Of a stretch of 64,000 nucleotides of DNA, positions 19,340 through 30,525 are shown piece by piece. This DNA is from Dromiciops gliroides. Its lineage: Eukaryota; Chordata; Mammalia; Microbiotheria; Microbiotheriidae. Location: assembly GCF_019393635.1 (NCBI RefSeq), contig NC_057867.1:62875492-62939491 (forward strand), in the 5' to 3' direction. Both the position numbers and the translations under genes were made by a program. The stretch's first letter is position 1, and every line of letters begins with the position of its first letter. The notes below the pieces were generated by a model. It saw only the letters and a list, made by a program, of their open reading frames with translations, was not told where the DNA came from and did not search any database.

Positions 19340-19985
19340 GAGTACCATAGAGGAACAGTAACATGAAGTCAGTCTGGGAAGGGAGCCTGGAGCCAGATTT
19401 TGGAAGGCTTTAATTGCCAAGCTCAAGAGTTTGGATAATATCCCAGAGGCAATAGGGAGTCAATGAAGGTTCCTGAGCAGGGGAAGTAACATGATGCTTG
19501 GGGAAGATTATTTTGGTGGCAGTGTGAAAAATAGATTAGAGAGGAGAGAAAGTAGAAGTGAAGAGACCAACAAGGAAGCTATTATAGTAGTTCTGGTGAG
19601 AGGTGATTGGGACTAAGGTGTGGGTTAAATGAATGAACAAGCAATGGATGAGAGAGATATTGTGGAGGTAGAATGGACAAGGGGTACTAGGTGGCCCTGC
19701 AGTGGATAGGGTGCCAGGGCTGAAGTCAAATCCAGCCTCAGCCACTTAGTAGCTGTGTGACCCTGGGGAATTCACTCAACTTTGCCTCAGTTTCCTCATC
19801 TGTAAAACGAACTGGAAAATGAAATGGCAAACCAGTCCAATATCTCTGCCAAGAAAACCCCAAATGGAGTCATGAAGATTCAGACATGACAGAAAAATGA
19901 CTGAGCACATACAGAGAATGGACAAGATTTGACAATGGATTGGGTATGGGGGTGGGTGAGGGAGAAGGAAGAAGAGTCAAGGAGG
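19340..19985 (+). mobile_element. Ancient interspersed repeat split by a MAR1-type SINE
   Basis: 'ttttggaaggctttaattgccaagctcaag', 'gaagctattatagtagttctggtgagaggtgattggg', then after the insertion 'gacaatggattgggtatgggg'. It is the same old family as 13425-14265; no name assigned. Confidence 0.55.
19682..19914 (+). mobile_element. MAR1-type CORE-SINE with Bov-B/RTE-like 3' end
   Basis: A CORE-SINE head ('tgcagtggatagggtgcc', 'agctgtgtgaccctgggg', 'cctcagtttcctcatctgtaaaa') joins a tail 'gaaatggcaaaccagtcca', 'aaaaccccaaatggagtcatgaagattcagacatgac', the known Bov-B LINE 3' end. The TSD agaatggacaag is at 19670-19681 and 19915-19926. Confidence 0.88.
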
Positions 19986-20224
19986 ATCAGACCAGAATGA
20001 AAGCTCCCTAAAGGCAGGGATTGTTTCATTGCTCAGTTTTTGAGTACAGTGCCTGATAGATGCTTATCAATGACCTGGGGAAGGACAATGGGGCCTTCCT
20101 GGGAGAGTGGAGCTTAACATTTTAAAGGGAAGACCTAGAGAAAGGCTGGGAGAGAACCCAGCTACTCCCTCTCCACCCTCAGAGATTCAAAAAGCCCTAG
20201 TGGTGGCCTCGGGGTAAGGAAGAC

Positions 20225-20585
20225 TAGACCAGACTAGACAAAATTTGCTGAGCAGTTGTTGACAAGTCAACCTTTCTGAACAGAGGTTCCTAAGTGGTAA
20301 AGTGGGAATGATAATACCGGGGCCATCTCCAGTCAGGTTGACATTTATCCTGCCATTGGACCTCCTCTCTCTGGGAGGAGAGAGTGAGGTTGGTGACCTT
20401 GCACAGCCCTCCCCCCCCCCCACACTTAAATACAATTCAGTCCAAGTTATGACATCTATCATGGTCCTCTTCGAGAATGAAGGACAAACAACAACAACAA
20501 CAACAAAGTATCCACCTCATGGGGTTCTTTTGAGGTTCAATGAGATCATATATGTAAGATGCTTTGTAAACCTAGAGAAACATCA
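20225..20585 (+). mobile_element. MIR-like repeat split by a composite SINE
   Basis: 'cagaggttcctaagtggtaaagtgggaatgataatac' resumes after the insertion as 'tatccacctcatggggttcttttgaggttcaatgagatcatatatgtaagatgctttgtaaa'. Confidence 0.65.
20322..20505 (+). mobile_element. 5'-truncated composite SINE (tail part only)
   Basis: Only the second-type tail is present: 'ggggccatctccagtc', 'gagtgaggttggtgaccttgcacagccct', 'catggtcctcttcgagaatgaaggacaaa', then (CAA)6. Confidence 0.85.
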
Positions 20586-20589
20586 ACTA

Positions 20590-21110
20590 CTGGGAACATC
20601 TATAATGTCAGAGCTCCCTTAGACTCTGGGACAAATCCTCTTGAAGGTGATGTGAGCTATGAGGAAGCAATCTCCTGTATGCAACATGAGGGCAAACAGG
20701 AAGGTGAAAGGGCCTGAAATCTTAAGTCACCTGACAAGCATTTACATCAAACAGATATGTTTAGCCAGAAGAGGATTTGGAGGCACCAGATAACCAGCTT
20801 CAGGTATTTAAAGCACAAACAGACTTGTTCTGCTTGGCCCCACAGGTTGCAAGGAAACCAGTTAGGTTTGATGTAAGGAATGAAGCCCTCCCAATTAGAA
20901 CTACTGGGCTGGGTCAGGAGCCTTGGACTTGGCCTCATATACCTGTCTTTCCCCATCCCCACTACTACCAAGCCCAGCCCAGCACTCTGTTATGGTCATA
21001 TGGGACTGTTTGTGTAGGAAGGCTGGGGCTGGGCTCTCACCTTGCCCCCAGATTAAGCCTACCTGATCTGTGCCCTGTGCCCTGTCTGGGCCTTATTTTC
21101 CCTATCTGGA
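20590..21110. other. Unassigned intergenic sequence
   Basis: No repeat family recognised. An open frame at 20777-21172 runs into an L1 and shows no family resemblance. Confidence 0.35.
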
Positions 21111-21125
21111 AAATGTGCCTCTTAG

Positions 21126-21467
21126 GAGTTCAGAGAAACCTGGAGGGTCTTGCATGGGCTGATGATGAGTGAGATGAGCAGAACCAGAAGAACATTGTAC
21201 ACAGTATCATCAACATTGTGTGTTGATCTACTGTGATGGACTAGATTCTTCTCACCAATGCAATGGCACAGAAGAGTTCCAGGGAACTCATGATGGAAGA
21301 GGATCTCCAAATCCAGGAAAAAAAACAAAGAACTGTGGAGTATAGATGCTGAATGAACCATACTATTTCTTTTGTTTTTGGTGCTGTTGTTTTGCTATTT
21401 TGAGGTTTTTCCTCATTGCTCTGATTCTTCTCTTATAACATGACTAATGCAGAAATATGTTTAATGT

Positions 21468-21501
<34 letters not shown>

Positions 21502-21632
21502 CCTATATCAGATTACCTGTTGTCTAAGGGAGGGGGGGAGAAAAATCTGAAATTGGAAAGCTTGTATAAACAAATGTTGAGAACTATCTTTACATGTAAC
21601 TGGAAAAAATTAAATACTTTTATCAGAAAAAA
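21126..21632 (+). mobile_element. 5'-truncated L1 (ORF2 end and 3' UTR)
   Basis: Starts within the last codons of ORF2 ('ttcagagaaacctggagggtctt') and carries the 3' UTR with an (AT)n tract at 21470-21500 and an A-tail. The TSD aaatgtgcctcttag is at 21111-21125 and 21633-21647. Confidence 0.95.
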
Positions 21633-21649
21633 AAATGTGCCTCTTAGAC

Positions 21650-22275
21650 AAGGTTATCCATAGGAGCCCTGTCTGAGCTGATATTCTATGATCCTCTGGA
21701 CATTATACCACTTAGGTGTGTGACTGGTGCCTAATTCTCTTGGAAGAATCTCTAGTCTCCCTTAATTCAGGAGAGGCACACACAGAGCAGCCCTCAAAGC
21801 TAGGCTTGGGTGATTTGTGGGGTCAGAAGATTCTCTGGAAATAGGTATTGAGGGATTGCTAAGTGGGAAGAAACTTGCTAAAGAGTTTGAGAAGAACTTT
21901 TTTCGTGTTATTTTCACTAGCCTGATAAATGCAGCATTAAGAGACAGGAAGAAGTGTAGCTACCTCATGCGGTTTCTGGCTTTTGTGTGGGGCCTCATGG
22001 AAAGCTTGGAATTGATGAATCTTACAAGTAATCCTTGGGCCCCCTGCTAAGAAAAGCAGAGTCAGTAAAGCAATGGACTGAATCAGCAGGTGTGCAGAGG
22101 TCTGTGTTCTTGGATTTATGCCTTGAAGTCCCCCCCCCTCCCCTGGGCAGACTCAGAACTGTAAGGAAGGTTAGGGGTCATCTAAGTCACCCCTCCTTCA
22201 TTTGACAAAGAAGGAAACTGATGCTCGATGAAGGGAAAGGTCACACAGGCAGGAATTTGAAGCCAGGGCCTTGAT
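21650..22275. other. Unassigned intergenic sequence
   Basis: No gene called. A weak MIR-like minus pattern is at 22155-22275 ('aaggaaactgatgctcgatgaagggaaagg'). Confidence 0.35.
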
Positions 22276-22277
22276 CT

Positions 22278-22286
<9 letters not shown>

Positions 22287-22354
<68 letters not shown>

Positions 22355-22489
22355 GGGGCAATGAGGGTTAAGTGACTTGCCCAGGGTCACACAGCTAGCA
22401 TGTGTCAAGTGTCTAAGGTCGGATTTGAATTCAGGTCCTCCTGAATGCAGGGCTGGTGCTTTATCCACTATGCCACCTAGCTGCCCCCA
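22287..22489 (-). mobile_element. WSINE1-type CORE-SINE with a (GA)n tail
   Basis: Full SINE body at 22353-22487. In place of poly(T) the tail side is about 66 bases of pure TC. The TSD ctccaaatctc (22276-22286, 22490-22500) lies outside the TC array, so the dinucleotide tract belongs to the insertion. Confidence 0.9.
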
Positions 22490-22579
22490 CTCCAAATCTC
22501 TTTTGCCATCTACTTCCTCTCACTAGAGAGGGCACTCCTCAGATTACAAAGCCTCTTCACATCAAAAAGGACCCAGAAG

Positions 22580-22628
22580 GGGTGTATGACCCAGGGAAAG
22601 TCACTTAAACCTCATTGCCCCGCAAAAA
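22580..22628 (+). mobile_element. 5'-truncated WSINE1 fragment
   Basis: Last 40 bases of the SINE plus an A-tail. The flanks aaaaaggacccagaag and aaaaaggacccagaga form the TSD. Confidence 0.8.
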
Positions 22629-22719
22629 AAAAAGGACCCAGAGAGGTCATCTCTTGGCAGCTGCTGCTCTAGGACATTTTGCTATCTGTTTGCTTCATAG
22701 TTTAATTATTCTGGTTAAC

Positions 22720-22850
22720 TTGATAGAAGCATGTTCTGGATGAGAACATCTGGGTTCAAATTCTGTCGATGATATATACTGGCTATGTGACCATGGGAAA
22801 GGTCCTTCACCTCTCCAATAATTCTCTATGACTATAAGTTAGAGGCAAGC
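22720..22850 (+). mobile_element. Ancient MIR-like repeat
   Basis: 'catctgggttcaaattctg', 'actggctatgtgaccatgggaaaggtccttcacctctcca'. Confidence 0.55.
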
Positions 22851-22859
22851 TATGAATCT

Positions 22860-24080
22860 GTGTTGGGGGAGGGACTTTGTGCCCCCAGAGTTCTCTCACA
22901 CTGCTCAAATCACAGCTCTAGACATATAAGGGGGAGGGCAAGGGAAGGCCCAGGTGTTTATTTTACTGCTTCAGAAGGCAAAAACAGATACTGTTGGCAC
23001 CCTCTAAATTTTAGCACCCTGAGACAAAAATCCAGGTCCCCTTTGTTACGGCTCTGTATTCTGTCCCATCTAATGCCTTGCCCCTGACTGGAATCTCAGG
23101 GCCAGAACTGGCATTTTCTCCTTAGTATGGCATCAGATAACTACAGATGGTATTTGCTCAGCAGCCCAAGGGGGTAACTTGTACTTTTTCAAGGTTTACA
23201 AGGGCAAGGACTGGAATCAGCAGCGGTAGGGAGGAGGGGCATCGAGGGCAAGGAAGTCTAACAGGGGCTGGCTACCAAGCTCTGTTTCCATACTGTTAAC
23301 TCTCCCTTCGGCCCCTGCCTTTAAAACCTTAGTGATATCCTTTGAGATGCCCTCATTCTGTGACAGTTCCACCACCACCACCACCACCACCACCCTGGGA
23401 GGTGGGTGGCCATGCTCAGGGAGGGGTCTGCTGCAAAAGGATGAGAATGGGATAGTTGGATCCTGTCTGTATCAGCTTTCATGCTCTTAGGAGTTGGTGA
23501 GAGTTATTCTAATAGAGAGAAAAAGGATCTAGAAATCTGATTTCATTGGAAGGGTGGGAGGAAGGTCAATTGAATCAATGAGTCAGTCAATCATCCCAGC
23601 CCACTTAAGGTAACTAACAGAATCCACTAGCCCTGATACCCTTATCAGGGGGGAACATGTCTCCGGGATTCATCAACCAAAGGTATTAAACCACTGTATG
23701 TCCTGTCACAGCCTGCGGGTCTTTGAAAAATAAAATAGCCAGCCAGTTCAGAAGCCAGAATTCAAAAGTCTGGCAGGACTTGCAGGAATGAAAGATTCTA
23801 GCAAAGACCCCAAGAGGAAATGACTTGGGGCTGGCGAAGGGGGTAGCGCTTCCCTCTCCCCTATACCATGACCACAGGATGACCTTGTGAACTTCAGAGG
23901 CTTGGAGGATTTCGATTTGTCATGGGCATCCTGCAAGCATCCTACCACCAGCAGGAACTGGTAGCAGTGCCTGTTTCAGGAGCAGAGGGCAAACTAAATG
24001 CCCTGAGGAAAGCCCATTTTAGGACGCTATGCTTCATAACCCTCCACAAAGTGCTCCACCATATCTAAGGGGAATATCTT
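22860..24080. other. Unassigned intergenic sequence
   Basis: No gene or young repeat in about 1.2 kb. A (CCA)n/(ACC)n stretch of about 28 bases is at 23366-23394. Confidence 0.4.
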
Positions 24081-24081
24081 A

Positions 24082-24229
24082 AAGACTCCAACAAAGAGAC
24101 TTCTAGGAGTTGTGAGTTACCTCCAAAACTGAGCCCCCTTTCCCCTGGATTCTGGATGTAATTGTTATGGACTTTTGGGGGGTCATTTTTTGCCTATTGT
24201 TCTTGTTGTACTACTAAAAATTCATTACA
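24082..24229 (+). repeat. Left arm of a long inverted repeat
   Basis: From 'gactccaacaaagagacttctaggag' through 'ggattctggatgtaattgttatgg' to 'ttgttcttgttgtactact' this matches the reverse complement of 26322-26450 at roughly nine of ten positions, judged by eye. It is distinct from the SINE and L1 inserted between the arms. Confidence 0.85.
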
Positions 24230-24377
24230 GGGGGCAGCTAGGTGGTGCAGTGGATAAAGCACCGGTCCTGAATTCAGGAGGACCTGAGTTCAAATCCCTC
24301 CTCAGACACTTGACACTAGCTGTGACCCTGGGCAAGTCACTTAACCCCCATTGCCTCACCAAAAAAAAAAAAAAAAG
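24230..24377 (+). mobile_element. WSINE1-type CORE-SINE
   Basis: Copy lacking the 'acttact' segment. The TSD ttcattaca is at 24221-24229 and 24378-24386. Confidence 0.92.
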
Positions 24378-24415
24378 TTCATTACATCTGACTAACTCAT
24401 TGAAAATGATTAGAG

Positions 24416-25808
24416 GGGAGCAGCTAGGTGGTTCAATGGATAAAGCACAGGCCCTGGATTCAGGAGGACCTGAGTTCAAATAAGGCCTCAGCCAGTACTT
24501 CTGATAAAGGCCTCATGTTTAAAATATATAGGGAACTAAATCAAATTTATAAGAACCCAAGTCATTCCCCAATTGAGAAATGGTCAAAGGATATGAACAG
24601 GCAGTTTTTTGAAGAAGAAACCAAAGCTATTTATTCCCATATGAAAAAATGCTCTAAATCTCTAATGATTAGAGAGATGCAAATTAAAAAAACTCTGAGG
24701 TACCACCTGACACCTATCAGATTGGCTAAAATGACAAAAAAGGAAAATAATAAATGTTGGAGAAGCTGTGGGAAAATTGGAACACTAATTCATTGTTGGT
24801 GGAGCTGTGAACTGATCCAACCATTCTGGAGAGCAATTTGGAATTATGCCCAAAGGGCGACAAAGCTGTGCATACCCTTTGACCCAGCAATACCACTTTT
24901 AGGTCTTTTTCCCAAAGAAATCATGGAAAGGGGAAAGGGACCCACATGTACAAAAATATTTATAGCTGCTTTTTTTGTGGTAGCAAGGAATTGGAAGTTG
25001 AGGGGATGCCCATCAATTGGGGAATGGCTGGACAAGTTGTGGTATATGAATACAATGGAATACTATTGTGCTGTAAGAAATGATGAACAGGAGGAGTTCA
25101 GAGAAACCTGGAGGGTCTTACGTGAGCTGATGATGAGTGAGATGAGCAGAACCAGAAGAACATTGTACACAGTATCATCAACATTGAGTGCTGACCTACT
25201 GTGATGGACTATATTCTTCTCACCAATGCAATGGCACAGAAGAGTTCCAGGGAACTCATGATAGAAGAGGATCTCCAAATCCAAGAAAAAAAAAAAAGAC
25301 CTGTGGAGTATAGATGCTGATTGAACCATACTATTTCTTTCGTTTTGGGTGCTGTTGTTTTTTTTTTCTATTTTGAGGTTTTGCATCATTGCTCTGTTTT
25401 TTTCTCTTTTAACAGGACTAATGCAGAAATAGAATTAATGTTATTATGTGTATATATATATATGTGTGTGTGTATATCTATATAGATATAGATATATAGA
25501 TATAACCTATATCAGATTACCTGTGTCTAGGGGAGGGGGGAGGGAGGGGAGGGAGGGAGGGAGGGAGAAAAATCTGAAATTGTAAAGCTTGTATAAACAA
25601 AAGATGAGAACTATCTTTACATGTAACGGAAAAAATAAAATACCTTATACGTAAAAAAAAAAAACAAAAACCCAACCAACCAAACAAACAAACAAAAACA
25701 AATAAGGCCTCAGACACTTGACACTTACTAGCTGTGTGACCCTGGGCAAGTCACTTAACCCCCCATTGCACGGCAAAAAAAATATACAAAAAAAAAAGAA
25801 AGAAAAAG
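24416..25808 (+). mobile_element. WSINE1-type CORE-SINE split by an L1
   Basis: The head (24416-24491) and remainder (25714-25808) are one SINE. The outer TSD aaaatgattagag is at 24403-24415 and 25809-25821. The L1 sits between. Confidence 0.94.
24492..25698 (+). mobile_element. 5'-truncated L1 with open ORF2 C-terminus
   Basis: About 1.2 kb. Roughly the last 230 codons of ORF2 are open to the stop near 25204, matching the L1 ORF2 C-terminal region: motifs KWSKDMNRQF, MKKCSKSLMIREMQIK, YHLTPIR, CWRSCGKIGTLIHCWW, IPFDPAIPLLG, TCTKIFIAA and EWLDKLWYMNTMEYY. The 3' UTR has G-rich and TATA-repeat tracts and an A-rich tail. The TSD caaataaggcctcag is at 24477-24491 and 25699-25713. The open frame suggests a recent insertion; it lacks promoter, ORF1, endonuclease and most of the reverse transcriptase. 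Confidence 0.96.
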
Positions 25809-25973
25809 AAAATGATTAGAGAAAACATGCTGGTGGAGGCTAGAAACCTGATGGGGGAAGTACCAGTCTTGCTCTGAGGACCCAGCCTGCCAGTTTGAGT
25901 AGGAGAAGGGGTTTGAAGAGTAATTTCAGAGTCTGTGTGATATCCAAAAGAGTTGTTAAAATGATGGACGTTT

Positions 25974-26116
25974 TTTTTTTTTAAAACAGGGCAATGAGGG
26001 TTAAGTGACTTGCCCAGGGTCACACAGCTAGTGTCAAGTGTCTGAGGCCAGATTTGAACTCAGATACTCCTGAATCCAAGGCCAGTACTTTATCCACTGA
26101 GCCACCTAGCTGCCCC
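25974..26116 (-). mobile_element. WSINE1-type CORE-SINE
   Basis: Minus copy. The flanks aatgatggacgttt (25960-25973) and aatgctggatgttt (26117-26130) are a TSD with two differences. Confidence 0.9.
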
Positions 26117-26321
26117 AATGCTGGATGTTTCTGACACGCCCCTGCTCTTTTCCTCTGGCCAAGCCTGGTAGTAGTATGACAGAAGGAAAGGAAGAGCTAT
26201 CACATGCATGCAGCAGCTGTTCCCTTGGCCAGGGGACCTATTTTGCTGAGGTTGGGCTGGGCCTGCTAGTGGGGCTAGTGTCTGGGTCACCTTTCTTAGA
26301 GATGTAGCCACCAATTCCATT

Positions 26322-26450
26322 AATAGTACAATAAGAACAATGGGCATGATATGTCCCCCCAAAAGCCCATAGCAATTACATCCAGAATCCAGGGGAAAGG
26401 GGGCTCAGTTTTGGAGGTAACTCACAACTCCTAGAAGTCTCTTTGTTGGA
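26322..26450 (-). repeat. Right arm of a long inverted repeat
   Basis: Reverse complement of the left arm at 24082-24229. Once the SINE and L1 insertions are discounted, the arms are only about 400 bases apart. Confidence 0.85.
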
Positions 26451-26459
26451 GGCTCTCCT

Positions 26460-26885
26460 AAGGTCATCTTAGGGGACAGGAACAAGCCTTATTATAACCC
26501 ACAGCTTCTGCTCAAGAAAACAATCAGAAGCCAGATTGAGCATGAGAAGTCGGAAGAGTCATCTCCTCCAAGGCCTCCTGCGGAGCCTGGAGAATTGAGT
26601 TCTTTCCAAAGCCTCCTCAAAGCCTAGCTCAGGGCTTCTTTTGTTGCTTGGACTGCTGACAAACCGCAGTCATGGCTGGGTCAGAGTGAGCCGCATGACA
26701 CCCTGGTGCTCACTCCACTCCTCCTCTTTTTCCTTTTACTCACTTGGACTAATGGAAGATTCCCAAGGATTGGAGACTCTAACCCAATGGCAAATGGCTT
26801 TGAACTAGTCAGAGATCTGTACTCACTCTCTCTCCACAGCCTTGTGAGTACCCTCTACCATTGCTGAAGGGGATTACTCTTTGCA
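26460..26885. other. Unassigned intergenic sequence
   Basis: No repeat or gene recognised. Confidence 0.35.
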
Positions 26886-26889
26886 CCTC

Positions 26890-27660
26890 CCCCAATATAG
26901 CATCTCCCCTCCTCTCTTTCCGTGTACTTTCCCACTTCTGGACCTTTGCTCTCATACTGCTCCCTATGCCTGGAGTGCCTTGGCCCTTCTTCACCTGAAG
27001 AAATCTCATTTATCCTTCTGAGCCCAGTTCAAATGGCACATCCCTCAGCTCACTTCACCCACCTTGGATCTCACATAGCCTATTGTCCTCTCCCCCTTAC
27101 TAGACTTAACTCTAAGCTCAGCTCCCTTTCCTGACCAATTGTTAGTGCCCTCCCCTCTCTATAACATTTCTCTTCCCCCACAGAATGTAAACTTGTTCAA
27201 GACAAAGGCTGTTTCAGTTTTGTTTTTGTGTCCCCCAACCCTATATGCCTTGCCCTAATGTCCCAAATGCTTGTTGAACTTTGTATCACTCCCAATACTT
27301 AGCAAAGGGCTCTGCACACAGTAGGTGTTTAATGTTGTTGTAGTTGTTGTTTGTCTTTCATTCTTTTTTTGTTTTCTTGTCCTTCATTCTCAAAGAGGAC
27401 CAATATCGTGTGGAGATATCATGACTTGCACTGAATTTAAGTGAGGGAGGGCTGTGCAAGGTCACCAACCTCACTCTCTCCTCCAGAGCCTCCTGGGTCC
27501 AGTGGCAAGATATACATGAGTATGACTGGAGATGGCCCTAGGGTCACACAGCTAGTAAGTGTCTGAGGTGAGATTTGAACTCAGGTCCTGGCAACTTCAG
27601 GGCCAATGCTCTATTCACTTCACCACCTACCTGCCCAGGTGTTTAAGAAGTGTTTGTTGA
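26890..27660 (+). mobile_element. L2-like LINE 3' end split by a composite SINE
   Basis: 'ggacctttgctctcatactgctccctatgcctggagtgcc', 'cagttcaaatggcacatccctcag', 'cccccacagaatgtaaacttg', 'gctctgcacacagtaggtgtttaa', resuming as 'gaagtgtttgttga' after the insertion. Confidence 0.72.
27333..27636 (-). mobile_element. Composite CORE-SINE with second-type tail
   Basis: Minus copy with both tail and head. The TSD aggtgtttaa is at 27323-27332 and 27637-27646. The tail repeats part of itself ('ttgtccttcattct' twice). Confidence 0.88.
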
Positions 27661-28020
27661 AGGGACCAACCCATAAGAAGAGGTAGCATGCTAAAGTACC
27701 ACACTGGGAGATTCAAGTTCTAACCCTGATTCGCCCATTAACCAACTGTTGTCTTGTTATCTTTGGGGGCCTCCATCTCCTCCTCTTGGTGGACTGAACG
27801 GCCTGCCTCAAAGGTTCCTCTTGGTTCTAATAGCCTTTGGCTCTGCTACTGATGACTAGAAAACCAAAGGCAAGGCAAGGAGAGATCATGGGGATTCTGG
27901 GAAGGGGAAATCTGACAGCAACTGGATTTGTTTCTACAACCTGCCTCTGTGATGGAATGAATCATGGCCTACAGCCACCAAGATGCCTTTGGCTCATCAC
28001 CTTTGGAAATAGACACATAT

Positions 28021-28173
28021 GGGGCAGCTAGGTGGCACAGTGGATAGAGCACTGGCCCTGGATTCAGGAAGACCTGAGTTCAAATCCAGCCTCAGACACA
28101 ACACTTACTAGCTGTGTGACCCTGGGCAAGTCACTTAACTCCAATTGCCTCACCAAAAAAAAAAAAAAAAAAA
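28021..28173 (+). mobile_element. WSINE1-type CORE-SINE
   Basis: Full-length copy with an A19 tail. The TSD ggaaatagacacatat (28005-28020) has two differences from ggaaatagatgcatat (28174-28189). Confidence 0.93.
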
Positions 28174-28189
28174 GGAAATAGATGCATAT

Positions 28190-29960
28190 GTATCTGGAGA
28201 GCCTGACTTAGAGTAGCTAGCTTTCACTTCATATGAGTCCCAGCAATATACATCTTCTGAGCTGTCAGGGAGAAGGCCCTTTCAAGGAAGGAGAGCCATG
28301 ACTAGAAAAAAAACTATCTTCCATGCCCACCTCTGCCTCTGGTAAGCTACAGGGTTTCCAAACAACCTACCCAACCTCTGAACCCTGAGGTGGACCACAG
28401 GGCTAAAGATCAGCTTGCCATCTGGTAAGATGCCTATTTGAATGACTTTTCCTTGCTATTTCTGTGTCCAACTCTATGACTGCTGCGCTTCCTGGAGGCC
28501 TGGAAGGCCTAGCAGCAATCCGAGGTCAGGGCCTGGCTGTTTCACTGTAGTTTCATCTCTAGAAGAAATTAAAAAATCCTAGCCCTGTAACATCGGCAAG
28601 TCATACTGCTAAAAGCTTTTTAAGTTCTAAAGACAGTGCTACTCTTGTCTCCAACTGGCCCAGATGAACACTCCAAGCATGCTTAGCAGATGCTTACCTA
28701 CCAAGAGCTCTCTCCTTTCCCCAGTGCTCCAAGGTTTGTGAAGCACTTTTGTCCACCAGCTACAGGAGGGAGGGAGGTGGAGGTGGAGATCATTATCCCC
28801 TTTGGAGGGATGAGTAAAGAGGGGCTCAGAAGGCAAAAGGTTCAATGTTAGCCAGGATCAACTAGGATGGTAGCTCAGGACATTTCTCAGCTCTTTCCAC
28901 TACACCACACAGACTAGGCCTCAGCAGCCCTGGGTCAGTAACTCCTGGTCAAAATGATTTCCACATCCAGAAAAGCAGGGTACAATGCCCCCAAAGCCAC
29001 CAAGGAAGAACCTAGGAATTAAGTGACGGTTATGAAAAGTTCTTCAGGAATTGCATGAGTTGCTAGTGATTGCTCATGTCGTTACAAATTGTCTGTCCTT
29101 CCATTAAGGCTGACTGCCCCATCCACTAAGCCCCAGGCTTGCTGCGGGCATGACCCTGCCTCCATCCACTCTCTCCTTTATGCTGGCAATTTCTTCCTGG
29201 GAGAACCCTGGAGCCTCTGACTCTTCTGGGACTCCAGAGGGAAAATCCTTTTCTCTGCTGCAGAATCTATTGCTGTTTGTAAGTCTACTCTTACTTAGAA
29301 AAGTTCAGGAGATGTTTTGTTTTGCTTTTTCATCAAAGGCCTCTCAGTAGGTCTGACCTTCAGTACTTCAAAATCTAGTTTCAAGGAAAACTCCCCCCCC
29401 CCATCTCTTCTCTTCCTGACCCTCCCTTTGGAGGGGGAGTTGTCTATATTGCTGAGTATCCCAAAAGCCACTTCAATTGGAAAGAACACACACAGGAGGC
29501 TGGAGAAGCCAACACCATCCAAGGCCAAGGGGTAGGGAGAGGGGGAGACAAAAATGCAGTAGCCTTCAAGCTCTGAGATGTTTTAATAGCCTGTGTGCCT
29601 TGCAAACCAATATATTAGAGGAACTTGGCCATATGTGACATAGTTGGCAGCCCTCTCTTGAAACAAACTTCTGTGAGGTATAGAATTAATCACAGATACA
29701 TATTTCTCAACATCTTATTTAGGAAACAATGGTCCATCCAAATCAGACAAGGGGAGATGAAAGAGTAGGACAAAGGGTGCTCTGCCTTGACATCTTCAGC
29801 CATGGTCTCAGTGGGTGAATACGTGCTCTCAGACAAGTTCCTTCTCTTCTCAGGGCCTGGTCCGGTCCCCGCCCCGCCTCTATCTACAAAAATGAAATGG
29901 TTAGACTGGATGAGCTCCAACTGGAAGACTCTTTTTGAGTCTTTGACTCATCCCTCTGTT
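28190..29960. other. Repeat-poor intergenic stretch
   Basis: About 1.8 kb without a young SINE. A MIR-like tail is near 29830-29935 ('caagttccttctcttctcagggcct', 'aaatgaaatggttagactggatgagctcc'). Open frames are short and unrecognised. Confidence 0.4.
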
Positions 29961-29975
29961 AAGAAGAGTCATTGT

Positions 29976-30153
29976 GGGGGCAACTAGGTGATGCAGCGGA
30001 TAAAGCACTGGCCCAAGATTCAGGAGGACCTGAGTTCAAATCTGGCCTCAGACACTTGACATTCACTGGCTGTGTGACCCTGGGCAAGTCACTTAACCCT
30101 CATTGCCCTGCAAAAACCAACAACAACAACAACAAAAAACAATATAAAAAAAA
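29976..30153 (+). mobile_element. WSINE1-type CORE-SINE
   Basis: Full-length copy with a (CAA)n then A-rich tail. The TSD aagaagagtcattgt is at 29961-29975 and 30154-30168. Confidence 0.94.
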
Positions 30154-30460
30154 AAGAAGAGTCATTGTTCCTACACTCAGGGAGGCACAGCAGTTGGAAA
30201 TGGGGAAAGGAGGAACGCCACAGCCTATAGCATTCACAAGTGTAGAAACCTCTCTCCTAATCTCTCTGATGCTTTCTGTAGACATCAGATGAAAGCAGAA
30301 AAACCCTGAACCTCTGGGATGGGACAAGCAGTCCCATGAGGTGACTCAGCTATGTGTTTGGAAGGAGGGAAGACAAGAGAGCCATGTATGACTCTTCATG
30401 GTAGAACTGAGAGTGAGGCTCTAGGGAGTCATTCTTTACCTGGGTGGCTTTCTCTGTTCA

Positions 30461-30463
30461 TGT

Positions 30464-30505
<42 letters not shown>
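30461..30505. repeat. (TG)n(AG)n microsatellite
   Basis: TG dinucleotides followed directly by AG dinucleotides. Confidence 0.95.
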
Positions 30506-30525
30506 ACATTAAAAATTTGAGGAAT

